A stretch of DNA of 64,000 nt, taken from Phallusia mammillata (taxonomy: Eukaryota; Chordata; Ascidiacea; Phlebobranchia; Ascidiidae). Under the pieces are notes generated by a model. The model saw only the letters and a program-made list of their open reading frames with translations. It made no database searches and was not told where the DNA came from. The translations under genes were made by a program, and so were the position numbers. This document shows positions 36,301-45,497 of this stretch, one piece after another (within the stretch, counting starts at the first letter, position 1; each line of letters opens with the position of its first letter). The stretch is taken from positions 40,409-104,408 of the forward strand of contig QLIY01000578.1 of assembly GCA_003260075.1 (NCBI GenBank). Reading direction: 5' to 3'.

Positions 36301-36988
36301 TTGAGGATGGATGATGAAAGTTTCTTCCATTGAATACTGGTCTGTCTGGAGTCAGCGCTTTTCCTTCATTTCTGGTGTTTGAAAATTTTGGAAACCGGGG
36401 CTGTGAAACTTTCCCACCTAAACAATACAGCTTTAATTTACATTACTGTTACAACTGTACATAAGGTTTTGCTGTATAGGCATGATTTACACTTTGCAAA
36501 CATCTCACTTTTTAAAGTTCTTGGCTGAGATCCAATTGGGTCTGTAGGAAGAAAACCTTTTTCTTTTTGTAGAGCTACTACACCATTGGGTGTTTGATGT
36601 CGATCAGTTGAAACACTCCCGGGCCTGAAACAGCAAAATAGTGACTAAAAACATTAAAAATCCCTTTGAAGTGTTTTTGACAGCAAAAGCATTGAGTACC
36701 AGTGTTCTAGTCACTGACTGTATTAACATATTCTGTATTTGAAATGCTTTATTTGCAGTACTTAAAAAACACCAAAAGTACCAATCAAACTTGCTTTACC
36801 AAAGAACATGCTGTTTTAGAGGACACATAACCTGAAAATCACCTTGTCTTAGATTTAGCTTTTTTGTTGTTAAACGGCTTTTTGTCATGATGTGAGTTTC
36901 CAGAATTTTTTGCTTGTGGGTTTGCATCTTTGGTCTTTGTCTCTTGAGATGCTGTTGGGCCCACAATCACATTGCTGCGGCCAGACAT
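17198..36988 (-). CDS. TUT4/7: Terminal uridylyltransferase TUT4/TUT7 type, about 36 exons
   Basis: TUT4/7 add uridines to pre-let-7 and to short-tailed mRNAs. Main exons (minus): 36988-36843, 36624-36509, 36417-36136, 36058-35992, 35827-35763, 35678-35622, 35559-35488, 35349-35230, 35071-34970, 34894-34785, 34365-34237 (C2H2 FVCKLCNYHLDS), 33749-33581, 33114-32971 and 32213-32047 (N-terminal pseudo-nucleotidyltransferase), 30989-30852, 30624-30465, 30142-29816, 29728-29606, 29345-29159, 29045-28999, 28648-28605, 28526-28333 (CCHC VCGLCKKEGHVREKC), 27972-27782 (GSSKNGFGF, SDLDIC), 27061-26900 (GLEGDIS), 26184-25981 (IGDASRGSLSSYAY), 25728-25654, 24564-24513 (cut by a C-run), 24335-24168, 22940-22799 and 22730-22650 (two CCHC knuckles), 22135-22015, 21843-21798, 21700-21660, 21583-21419, 20863-20634, 17541-17198. 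About 1,600 residues, close to human TUT4/7. Exon 5' and 3' phases agree throughout. About 30 residues after GELW are missing or disordered at the 24447-24512 C-run. Several exons appear twice through allele duplication. The last exon is inferred from phase and a proline-rich TUT-like tail. Confidence 0.88.
17395..17456. repeat. 62-base poly-C run inside the last TUT exon
   Basis: The run reads as about 20 glycines in the minus-strand TUT frame, and that frame stays open from the exon's acceptor to the stop. Unlike most other C-runs it has no long flanking duplicate, only a related SPxxGQFF-like motif on both sides. It may be real, expanded or an assembly filler. Confidence 0.7.
18283..20063 (+). 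CDS. Unrecognised 499-residue protein, 4 exons, nested in TUT intron
   Basis: Exons 18283-19348, 19415-19524, 19595-19756 and 19902-20063 have clean GT-AG borders and join to exactly 500 codons including TGA. I do not recognise the family. The first 50 residues contain a Cys triplet (TTRCCCKGN) and LLEYVNSFDTSAAEF. Residues about 60-340 are low-complexity, acidic and Ser/Thr-rich, probably disordered. The last about 145 residues look folded and well ordered (MDILRSNRAPTLGAFPGYAF, LLVVRASKYRLSQKRLDQAL, IDVYYDEIVMARPAYVV, KWRPEFEFL). AATAAA signals occur at 20272-20281, about 210 bp after the stop. The start ATG follows an acceptor-like ATACAG. The whole gene lies antisense inside the last TUT intron. 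Real-gene evidence is the phase-consistent splicing; function is unknown. Confidence 0.75.
20272..20281 (+). terminator. Polyadenylation signal of the nested gene
   Basis: Two overlapping AATAAA hexamers (AATAAATAAA) lie 209 bp after the stop codon of the nested gene. Further AATAAA copies follow near 20345 and 20422. Confidence 0.5.
21168..21311. repeat. Poly-C-joined duplicate
   Basis: Copy 1 (about 21168-21234), C-run 21235-21244, copy 2 (21245-21311). Both start TGTTCCAATTATCACG; the copies differ at few positions. TUT intron. Confidence 0.85.
22270..22640. repeat. Duplicate with C-run and hAT end in TUT intron
   Basis: Two diverged copies of a segment containing GTTCAAAAACTGTTTTTGAC (about 22274-22409 and 22506-22640) are separated by an 11-C run (22410-22420). 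A fragment ending GGTTGAGAACCGCTG follows the run and looks like a hAT terminus present in only one copy. Confidence 0.7.
23409..23541. repeat. Second-allele fragments of two TUT exons joined by poly-C
   Basis: Positions 23409-23462 copy the end of the TUT exon at 24168 and its donor; after the C-run (23463-23472), positions 23473-23517 copy the start of the zinc-knuckle exon at 22940. Both copies carry substitutions. They are partial and cannot be extra exons. Confidence 0.8.
24447..25052. repeat. 66-C run and duplicated, truncated TUT exon
   Basis: The TUT exon ending GKNTETVGELW occurs at 24564-24513 and 24816-24765. Both copies stop at the same base, against C-runs of 66 (24447-24512) and 10 (24755-24764). 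The expected continuation (about 30 residues of the PAP-associated domain) is absent; a weak candidate for its end is an exon near 24415-24359 reading NYIVSIVIFNTKTRKNLT. Confidence 0.8.
25060..25802. repeat. Poly-C-joined duplicate containing a TUT exon
   Basis: Copy 1 (25060-25473), C-run 25474-25484, copy 2 (25485-25802). The TUT exon encoding VVVDGWNSWFFDDLNDL occurs in both (25292-25218 and 25728-25654), with one amino-acid difference (DGTQ versus DGTK) just before it. Confidence 0.9.
25814..26012. repeat. Poly-C-joined duplicate overlapping a TUT exon end
   Basis: Copy 1 (25814-25907), C-run 25908-25917, copy 2 (25918-26012). Copy 1 contains only the last codons of the IGDASRGSL exon; copy 2 leads into the full exon. 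Another C-run (25803-25813) lies immediately to the left. Confidence 0.9.
26350..26760. repeat. Diverged duplicate around C-run, with 9-bp triplication
   Basis: Copy 1 (about 26350-26500) and copy 2 (about 26575-26745) flank a 10-C run at 26524-26533. Copy 2 contains three tandem units of GTGCGACGG near 26603-26627 where copy 1 has one related unit. Confidence 0.75.
27245..27305. repeat. 61-base poly-C run
   Basis: A long C-run in a TUT intron without an obvious flanking duplicate. Its length is close to those of the runs at 17395 (62) and 24447 (66), suggesting a separate length class from the common 9-12 runs. Confidence 0.9.
27341..27660. mobile_element. Non-autonomous hAT element, 320 bp, perfect TSD
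   Basis: Perfect 13-bp inverted termini CAGTGGTTCTCAA flank the element, bounded by an 8-bp duplication ACCTAAAG (27333-27340 and 27661-27668). The interior has inverted GGTGGTACGCG motifs and no transposase. It lies in a TUT intron. Confidence 0.9.
28698..28723. repeat. 26-base poly-C run with short flanking repeat
   Basis: The run is flanked by GCAAAAG on both sides only, an unusually short overlap compared with other C-run junctions. Confidence 0.85.
29460..29565. repeat. Poly-C-joined duplicate (18 C)
   Basis: About 36 bp ending GTTTAGTCGTTAGCATAAAATTT occurs before (to 29496) and after (to 29562) a C-run at 29497-29514. Confidence 0.85.
29844..30048. repeat. 102-bp exact exon duplication joined by a single N
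   Basis: Positions 29844-29945 and 29947-30048 appear identical and meet at an N (29946). Both lie in the TUT exon ending KFFALEYNIENL. Removing one copy plus the N restores a continuous exon of 224 bp with correct phase, so this is an unmerged contig overlap. Confidence 0.95.
31016..32213. repeat. Interleaved alleles with and without a hAT insertion
   Basis: Three blocks: allele A left (about 31016-31238, entering a transposon at 31185), C-run 31239-31247, allele B (31248-31762, empty site at 31403-31410), C-run 31763-31773, then allele A right (transposon tail to 31805 and onward). The TUT exon encoding TNNEFAITTTRLLMFYAALD therefore occurs twice: partly at 31640-31762 and fully at 32047-32213. 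Confidence 0.9.
31185..31805. mobile_element. Split hAT insertion (one allele) in TUT intron
   Basis: The left end TAGTGATGCACCGAAC starts at 31185 after TSD ATTATAAC (31177-31184). The right end, the inverse of TAGTGATGCACCGAAG, finishes at 31805 before the same TSD (31806-31813). Between the two ends lies the other allele, which carries a single uninterrupted ATTATAAC. Only 31185-31238 and 31774-31805 are transposon. The termini resemble those of the element at 10402-10847. Confidence 0.85.
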
Positions 36989-39000
36989 CTTTTATTTTAA
37001 TTTGTTTAAATTGTTGTCATTTAATTACCATATTGAATTGAGAACCCAACTAACAAATAAAAATATTTTGCATCGTGCATCTGTCTTACGATCAACAAGG
37101 AGGTCGCTTGCTATACATTCTGAGAAATACAAGTTGAACTCAAAATAAAAATACTTATGGGAGAGAATTGGTTAAACAACTTTTAACCAAGGCAAGCGCT
37201 GACGCCGACTAAGTGGACCTGCAAAGTTGACGCAACACCGACAACATAATGGGTGAATCCAAAGTATATACAAAACACTTTGGGTGAATCGAATCGAAAC
37301 AAAACTCGAATACTCCACTCGAGTCCGCGTTTCCACTTTTTCACCCACAGCACTCAAGTGTCAATCATTTTTGGACCACTTGGGCGCGATAACGATAAAA
37401 AAACTTTTATTTTGCAAATTAATACTGAAAACAATTAATTTATTGGCTTTAGGTGTATGTTGTTTAAATTTTTTAAAAATTCACATACTTCCATTTTTTT
37501 ATGCATATTGCATTGATTCGAATGATATTTTGAAAACATTTGCGACATTAACGAGTTGTACGAGTACCAAAATCCAAGCAATTTTGTATTGTTTGCAGTA
37601 TATGTAATTTTGGTATTGCATTTCCCTAAAGCTGGATTTTGAGAAAGTACTCTTTTGGTAATATCATAAATTTAATGCTCTAAAATATTTGTTCGCATAT
37701 TAGGTTTTTCACCTTGAGGTTATTTACCGAAATGGACAGAATTTAAATCACATTTGAGAAAAACATGTATTATGTATTTGTGTGGTCTTTGCAAAAAATT
37801 GAATACTCTTGACCTCGTCAGGCAGATTCTGCAGAAGATTTGTAGGATTCTTCACATTTTGGTCATAAATGAACTACAAATATTTTAACCGCTAAGGACA
37901 AAATTTGTGCACTGATTTAAAAAGGTGTGTTTTATTATAGTTGTTTCAATGTGATAAACCTTATATTTGGAGCATTATTTTGTAATTTAGAAGCGGTACT
38001 CAAGTCAAAAATCTAATTGGGTGTTTTAAAACTTTGCTGGTTCTGTACAAACAGTTCAGAAGCTATCCTTTTCCCAAAATCTATTAGCATAAAGCATTTT
38101 TTTTCCAAAACATTTTGTGCCACTAATACTTACATTTAGTATTTTTGTATTGTGTAAATAAGTAATAACTGGCAGAAATGGACAATACAGACAACTTTTA
38201 AGATCTGTGCTGGACTTTTTGAGTTTTAGACAAGATTAGTTTTAGATACATACAATCACAAGATGGGTTATTCCGATCATCCTATTAAAACCACTAATAT
38301 AGAATGATTGTATTATGTAAACTCAATAGTCTGACATGGTATTCCGCCTAAGACACAAATTCTGAAAGTCACTTCGCGGGCCGCACAAAAACTTTTAAAG
38401 GGCCGCATGTTTGACACCCCTGCCTTATATGATAAAAGCAACCACTTAAGTTTCATGAAAACTATTGGGAAAACATTTGTAAAATGGAGTAATTTTTGTT
38501 ATTTTATACATTGGACTAACTCTGAAAATAACCTAATTCCCAATGAAAATACAACAATTTGTAATTGTTATCTGCAGCAATTGTGAAATTAAATCTTTAA
38601 ACCTGCTTTTGGTAAACACAAATTTATTTCTTTAAAAGTAATGTCGCAAAGACTTCACCAGATTCTACGATATATACTTACTAAAAATAAGTGGTCACAG
38701 GACCTACTGTTTCTATTTTGTATATGATACAAAGTAAAATTTAAAAATTTGAGGTAACTGTACAACTACATAACCCAAAATTTAGCCGGATTTTTTAAAA
38801 CTTTTCCCTTGGGATTGCTTCTGCTGAATGGCCCATGAGAACTGGTACATCAACTGAAGGCAATATGGCCCGAAGATATTACCAATGTTGCCTGACATGT
38901 CAATTACTTACTTTTTGCTTTTTGGAAATAAGGTGATTTGACATCTATTATGTTTGAACACAGATAGTAAAATTTTAGCTGAGCTGTTTACTTGAATGAC
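36989..39000. other. Divergent intergenic region TUT / NAGLU
   Basis: The TUT gene (minus) and NAGLU (plus) start at opposite ends of this 2-kb interval, so it should hold both promoters. It contains a hAT-like terminus near 38384-38424 (inverse of CAGGGGTGTCAAACATGCGG) and an orphan copy of TUT exon 4 (listed separately). No other exon is supported. Confidence 0.5.
38665..38880 (-). pseudogene. Orphan diverged copy of TUT exon 4 and its flank
   Basis: About 38814-38877 (ATTGCTTCTGCTGAATGGC onward) repeats TUT exon 4 (35992-36058) in the same orientation with roughly one change in eight bases. Intron sequence on its left also matches (both contain GTACAACTACATA). It lies upstream of the TUT start, has no neighbouring exons and has lost the donor (CTTGG instead of CTTAC-type context), so it is a dead fragment of an old partial duplication. 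Confidence 0.7.
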
Positions 39001-42000
39001 ATGGAGCACATTCAGGTGTTGTTAGTTTTTCTGGCCTGCAGTATTGTGGTTTGTACAAGAGAGTTCAATTCCCTTGAGCATGTTCGAAGCTTTGTTCCTC
39101 ACAATGAACAAACCACAGCAGTGCAAGATCTTCTAAAACGTGTGGTTGGTGAAAGAAATGAGGAAATTAAAATTGAAATATTACCCGAACCATATGATCA
39201 AGACTATGCATTTGTAAGTTAACAATGTATTGGAACTTTGTTTGTAACAATTACTTTAATTGTATTCAAGTAGTCTGCTTCAGAAAAACTATTATGATTT
39301 AATCAAGTTGTAATTCTGTTTCAGCTTCAAATGTCCAACAACATTTTACACATCACTGGAAGCAGTGCGGTTGCTATTGCATATGGATTTAATCATTACC
39401 TCAAGTATTTTTGCAGGTAAAAAGTGTTAAGGGCTAACTTTGTATCAGCATCTGCATTAAATTTTGTAGCTTATAGTGTGGTATAAGTTAATATTTTATA
39501 CAAAACAATAAATTGTTTGGTTGTGGATACAGAAAGCAGATGTCATGGACTGGGGATCAAATGGGAGATTTGCCTAAACCCCTTCCAGCTGTACCCAGCG
39601 AAGGAATATTTATACAAGCTGGGGTGAAGTACCGGTATTATCAAAATGTCTGCTCTGTCAGTTATACATCTGTGTGGTGGAATTGGACAAGGTATCTTTT
39701 TTGTTAGGCCTGTGAGTTTTTTTATTAATCTATGATGACAAACAAAAACTTTTTTAAATTTATTTTATGTTTTTGAGAAATGTATTGTATATAAAGGTGG
39801 GAGCGTGAAATTGACTGGATGGCTTTAAATGGAATCAACCTACCATTGGCATTTACTGGCCAGGAGGCTATTTGGCAGAGAGTTTATCTCAAACTTGGAC
39901 TTACCAAGACAGATCTTGATGCCCATTTTGCTGGTCCAGCCTTTTTAGCATGGTAAGGTTTCAAAACATTTTTTAGGTAATACAATTCAAACGTATCTGA
40001 TATCACAGGGGCCCCCCCCCCCGCGTGAAATTGACTGGATGGCTTTAAATGGAATCAACCTACCATTGGCGTTTACTGGCCAAGAGGCTATTTGGCAGAG
40101 AGTTTATCTCAAACTTGGACTTACCAAGATAGATCTTGATGCCCATTTTGCTGGTCCAGCCTTTTTAGCATGGTAAGGTTTCAAGACATCTTTTAGGTAA
40201 TAAAATTCAAACGTATCTGATATCACAGGGGCAGAATGGGTAACATTCGAGGCTGGGGTGGCCCTTTGCCAGATTCCTGGAAAGAAAGTCAACTTACTTT
40301 ACAGCATAAGATCTTACAACGCATGCGTTCACTTGGCATGATACCTGTTTTGCCTGGGTTTGCTGGGCATGTGCCACTAGCTTTGGGAAACCTTTATCCA
40401 AATGTGAGTCTTTAAACTTTTTTCAATCAATCAAGAAACCAATTCAATTTGAATATCAGGCAAGTATTTCACGTCTTGGATCGTGGGTTGGATTTAGCTG
40501 CAATCTGTCCTGCTCATCTCTGCTGGAACCAGATGATCCATTGTATAAGTAAGTCCCAGATTTCACAAGCAGTAACAATAAAAATATTTCTAAATTTGTT
40601 CTTCAGTGCAATAGGCAAGATGTTTATTGAGGAGCAAATCAAGGAATACAATGGAAGCAATCACATTTACAGTGCTGACTCCTTTAATGAAATGATTCCC
40701 CGATCCAATGACACAACTTATCTTGCCAATGCTGGTCATGCAGTTTATGAAGCAATGAAAGCTGCTGACCCTCAAGCTATCTGGCAAGTACATACATTAG
40801 CTTATTTTGGAGAAACATGCATGTGCTTAGGGATTGATTGTTATCTCCAATAATAATATAATAGCAAAACAAGGGGGAAAAATTATATGAAAAAGATAAA
40901 TATGTTTTGGCAAATATCAGGTCATAGAAATCATTTACATTTCTCTTTAAGCTCCAGTATATGCATTTTTATTGCATTTTAATGCAGATCTTGTTATTTC
41001 ATTCAATCAAGCCATTTTAGCTTCCCCCCCCCCCGATAAATATGTTTTGGCAAATATCAGGTCATAGAAATCATTTACATTTGTCTTTAGGATACAGTAT
41101 ATGCATTTTTATTGCATTTTAATGCACATCTCTTATTTCATTCAGTCAATCCATTTTAGCTTTATTCTTTGTGGTTTTGTTGGTATGTTTATTTAACATT
41201 GATCTCTAGGTTAATGCAGAATTGGTTGTTTCACAATGCACCTGGCTTTTGGAAAACACCACAAATTAAAGCATTACTAACGTCTGTACCACAGGTGGGG
41301 AAAATTGTTATTTGTTTGCTTCCCTCAAATGTACACAAGGCATTCTGCATCATGTGATGGTTTGTTTGCACTGCTTTTTGTAGGGCAAAATGCTGGTTTT
41401 GGAATTGTTCTCAGAAGGCTTTCCAATTTACAAACGCACACATTTCTACTATGGCCAACCATTTATTTGGTGCATGATGCAAAATTCAGGCGGTGTTCTT
41501 GGATATTTTGGACGATTGGAAGTTATTAACACGGTATTTAATGAATTAAAACTTATGTACGTAGGATTTGCATTCATAGCACATTAAAACATGTAGTTTA
41601 GCTGCATGTATGTTTCCCCGTTGAAGTTATGCAACACCACCAGTTAAATCAAACACTATATATAAATCTTTGACAACCATATGTACAGCTCCTTATTTAC
41701 AAAGAGCAATTTTTGAAATGAGAGAATAAAAGAACATATTACCCCCCCCCCACGATTGGAAGTTATTAACACGGTATTTAATGAATTAAAACTTATGTAT
41801 GTAGGATTTGCATTCATAGCACATATGACTCTATAATAGCACATTAAAACATGTAGTTTAGCTGCAGGTATGTTTCCCCGTTGAAGTTATGCAACACCAC
41901 CAGTTAAATCAAACACTACATATAAATCTTTGACAACCATATATACAGCCCCATATTTACAAAGAGCAATTTTTGAAATGAGAGAAAAAAAGAACATAAC

Positions 42001-45000
42001 TGACAACAGGAAATTTGGTGATCAGATTTCTTTTTGTTTTAGCAACCACTGGAAGCATTGACTGCTGTTAACTCTACAATGGTTGGGATAGGCATAGTTC
42101 CTGAAGGAAACAACCAAAATTACCTTGTATTTGATCTAATGTTGGAAGCAGGTTACACAGTTCAACCTACAAACCTTACATACTGGCTAAAGGAATTTAC
42201 ACTAAGAAGGTATCAGTTTGTTGATTTGTGTAAATCAGAATTACATTATTGTCTTTAAAAACACACCTCATAATTGTTTTATTGTTTTCAAACATATGCT
42301 GCAACTTTAATACTAAAATTAGGTCTAACAATTACTACATTTAGGGGTCAGCCAACATTTTTCATGCCCTCAGCCAGTTTAGCACAGTCATTCTATTATG
42401 GACGGGCCTTTATTTAATGTGTTTGTTTACAATATAGATATGGTTCCCCCCCCCCCATATGCTGCAACTTTAATACTAAAATTAGGTCTAACAATTACTA
42501 CATTCAGGGGTCAGCCAACATTTTTCATGCCCTCAGCCAGTTTAACACAGTCATTCTATTATGGACGGGCCTTTATTTAATGTGTTTGTTGCAATATAGA
42601 TATGGTTGTGACAATGAAGATGCTGTAGCAACTTGGAATTTGCTAGGCACAGGAATCTACAATTTTTCTGAGGAAAATGTAAGCCCAGAAAAAGTCTTGA
42701 GAACTGGCCCCATCTCATTTAGACCCACAACAACCAAAAATAGTCTTCCCAATTGGTACAATTATTCAAGGTTTGTCATTTACTATAGGTTACAATTGGT
42801 GTTTAAAATTAGTGATATAAGTCAACCTGGCCTTATACAGTATAACTTACATTTAAAAGCTGTTATCAAAACAGAATAAAAATCCATATATTTGACTTAC
42901 CGCTGGTGCATAGGTGTGTTTGTTCGTTTTTTAATGTTGCATAATCAGTAATCACAAAGCCGTAAAATAAAGAATGACCAAATAACTTTCAGCAGTGTGG
43001 GGGTTTAATAGAAAATAATATTTATCTTTGCAGCCTTGAGGATGCATGGGACAGGTTCATGAAATCTCTGGATCATCTGCCTCAAAGCAGTACTGTGGCA
43101 TATGACACTGTTGACATCACCAGGGAGATGATGCAGGAAATCCACAGGATACTTCTCTATGCTATGCTTGAGGTACAGAGAATATAGTACCCGCAACTAA
43201 AAGTACTATTTGTGGCTACTTTACCACACAGTTTCTGGAAAGGATTAGTTTTCAGTTTGGTTAAGCAGGTTGTGTTCTTTTTTGGTTAAGCAGGTTGTGA
43301 ATGTTTGTGATGAAATAGTGACAAAAAATATAATGAATTTCCTTTAAATTGTTCACTTTTCAACCACTCTTTGTTTAATAAATATAACTGATTACTTAAA
43401 GAATGGTGGTTCACATCCCATTTGTTTAAATCTTAGGCACACAACCTATTTGTAACAGCATTTTTAGACTCAGCATATTCCTAAAACAGGATTATTTACT
43501 AGTCTGTTAGCAAACAAAATCTTTTCAACAGGAATTCGAGAATAAAAGATATCTGCCATTCTTAACTTTAAGTGATTACCTCATTGAGTTGGTTGATGAT
43601 TTTGATCGAATCTTGAGCACCGACTCTCACTTTATGATGGGATGTTGGATTAAGGATGCAAAAGCATTGGCTACAACAATGCAGCCCCCCCCCCAGGAAA
43701 TCCACAGGATACTTCTCTATGCTATGCTTGAGGTACAGAGAACATAGTACCAAAAACTAAAGTGTTAATTGTGGCTACTTTACCACACAGTTTCTGGGAA
43801 GGATATTTTTTTAGTTTGGCTAAGCAGGTTGTTTTCTTTACCATGAATGTTCATGATAAAATAGTGACAAAAATATTATTTCTTTAAAATTGTTTACTTT
43901 TCAACAACTCTATGTTTGATTAATATAACTGATTACTTAAAGAATGTTGATGGTTTACATCCTATCTGTTTAAACACAACCAACAACATTTTTACACTTA
44001 GTATATGCCTAAAATTGTAGGATTGTTTGCTAGTATGTCAATAAACAAAACCTTTTCAACAGGAATTCGAGAATAAAAGGTATCTGCCATTCTTAACTTT
44101 AAGTGATTATCTTGTTGAGTTGGTTGAAGATTTTGATCGGATCTTGAGCACTGACTCTCACTTTATGATGGGATGTTGGATTAAGGATGCAAAAGCATGG
44201 GCTACAAATACACAGGTCCATTATTCACAGGGTTGTGACGTCGGTAAAAAAATTCAAACACAGACTCTACTTTTTTTCAGTAAACTGACACAATTTATTG
44301 CTGTTTGTTAATAAAATGTGCTGAAAATCAGAGCTGCAAAATTACCCCCCCCCCAAGACTAGAATATTTTTTTTTACTTTAACTCTACAACCCTGGTCAT
44401 TTGAATGATTAGACATACCCAAACATTTTTCCAAAATGTTATATATTATATTTGACAACAACAAACCCACATTTTACCCCCCCCCCTACCAGACACAAGA
44501 CTGTTGTTTTACTTCGCATAATTTTAATCAATAAAAGGTGAACTAAATATAACAGATTGAAAGTAACTGTTTTATTTAGTATAATTATTGCCTTTTTCGG
44601 CCAGGAAAAACAACTTTATGAATTCAATGCCAGAATCCAAGTGCCCCCCCCCCCAGTGTTTCCTACCAGACACAATAATGTTGTTTTACTGCATAATTTT
44701 AATCAATAAAAGGTTAACTAAATAAAACAGATTGAAAGTAACTGTTTTATTTAGTATAATTATTGCTTTTCTTGAGCAGGAAAAGCAACTTTATGAATTC
44801 AATGCCAGAATCCAAGTAACATTGTGGGGTCCCAATGGTGAAATTTTGGATTATGCCAACAAACATTGGGGTTCACTTGTCAAACACTTTTACAAGTAAG
44901 ACAAAAATGTTAGGTTTGGGTTTTTCAGTTTCTACAAACCTTAATTTGTCCATTTTACTGTATTGTGTGTCTGCAGACCACGGTGGGTACTTTTTGTTGA

Positions 45001-45383
45001 ATTGCTGAAGGAAAGTTTAATTAATGGCACTGACTTTGATGAAAATAAATTTCGCTCTACTGTATTATCAACTGTTGAGAAGCCATTTACCAAAGCAGAA
45101 GACATTTACCCTTGTTCACCACAAGGTAAGAAATCAATTTATTTTTAAACTTGTAATTAAAAAACGATACCAAAACTGTTTTACAGAGGAGCCATACAAA
45201 GTGGCAAGGGAAATGTACCAAAAATGGAGAGAATTCCTAACAGTGGTTAAGGAAGAGTCTCATGAGTTAAATCACAGTCAAATCAATTTACCAGGTGTTA
45301 GAGTCTCAAGTAAATTCGGTAAACTGAATGCCAAAGTCTCAAGACAAGCCAAGTCCCGCTCAAGTCTTGGTGGTTTTAGTTAA
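39001..45383 (+). CDS. NAGLU: Alpha-N-acetylglucosaminidase (NAGLU), complete, 16 exons
   Basis: NAGLU (GH89) is the lysosomal exo-enzyme removing terminal GlcNAc from heparan sulfate. Exons: 39001-39213, 39325-39416, 39533-39691, 39797-39952, 40229-40403, 40460-40548, 40607-40783, 41210-41294, 41384-41533, 42043-42209, 42600-42770, 43034-43172, 44063-44215, 44780-44895, 44977-45125, 45187-45383; phases join to 795 residues (human 743). The ATG is followed by a hydrophobic signal peptide ([13 protein letters not shown]). Family blocks include [67 protein letters not shown] and [16 protein letters not shown]. The tail adds about 50 residues ending in a basic [20 protein letters not shown] not typical of vertebrate NAGLU. 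One intron uses a GC donor (40784). Exons 4 and 13 and parts of 9, 12, 14 and 16 recur beside poly-C runs as second-allele copies. Confidence 0.95.
39802..40231. repeat. Poly-C-joined duplicate of NAGLU exon 4
   Basis: Copy 1 (39802-40011) and copy 2 (40023-40231) flank an 11-C run. The exon copies differ at three sites, one changing Thr to Ile (LTKTD versus LTKID). Confidence 0.9.
40895..41160. repeat. Poly-C-joined duplicate in NAGLU intron
   Basis: Copy 1 (40895-41023), C-run 41024-41034, copy 2 (41035-41160), differing by a few substitutions and a short indel. Confidence 0.9.
41513..41998. repeat. Poly-C-joined duplicate at NAGLU exon 9 end
   Basis: Copy 1 (41513-41741), C-run 41742-41751, copy 2 (about 41753-41998). 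Copy 2 restarts inside exon 9, so the exon's last 20 bases and donor occur twice. Copy 2 has a 16-bp insertion (TATGACTCTATAATAG region near 41823). Confidence 0.9.
42293..42606. repeat. Poly-C-joined duplicate at NAGLU exon 11 start
   Basis: Copy 1 (42293-42445), C-run 42446-42456, copy 2 (42457-42606). Copy 1 ends just inside the exon, seven bases after the acceptor. Confidence 0.9.
43135..44215. repeat. Poly-C-joined duplicate spanning NAGLU exons 12-13
   Basis: Copy 1 (43135-43684) and copy 2 (43695-44215) each hold the end of exon 12, the intron and exon 13. The exon 13 copies (43532-43684; 44063-44215) differ at several residues: [34 protein letters not shown]. Copy 1 ends at a C-run directly after CAG. 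Confidence 0.9.
44345..44816. repeat. Three C-runs with duplicate at NAGLU exon 14
   Basis: C-runs at 44345-44354, 44477-44486 and 44644-44654. Segment 44487-44643 repeats as about 44660-44816, including the first 13 codons of exon 14 ([12 protein letters not shown]). Confidence 0.85.
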
Positions 45384-45497
45384 AATTGGCCAGAGGTTTA
45401 TTTGGTCGTTTAATCACCCCCCCCCCGCCAAGTCCCGCTCAAGTCTTGGTGGTTTTAGTTAAAATTGGCCAGAGCTGGTTTATTTGGTCATTTAATC
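45348..45497. repeat. Poly-C-joined duplicate of NAGLU stop region
   Basis: Copy 1 (45348-45416), C-run 45417-45426, copy 2 (45427-45497). Both carry the last codons, including SRSSLGGFS and the TAA. Confidence 0.9.
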
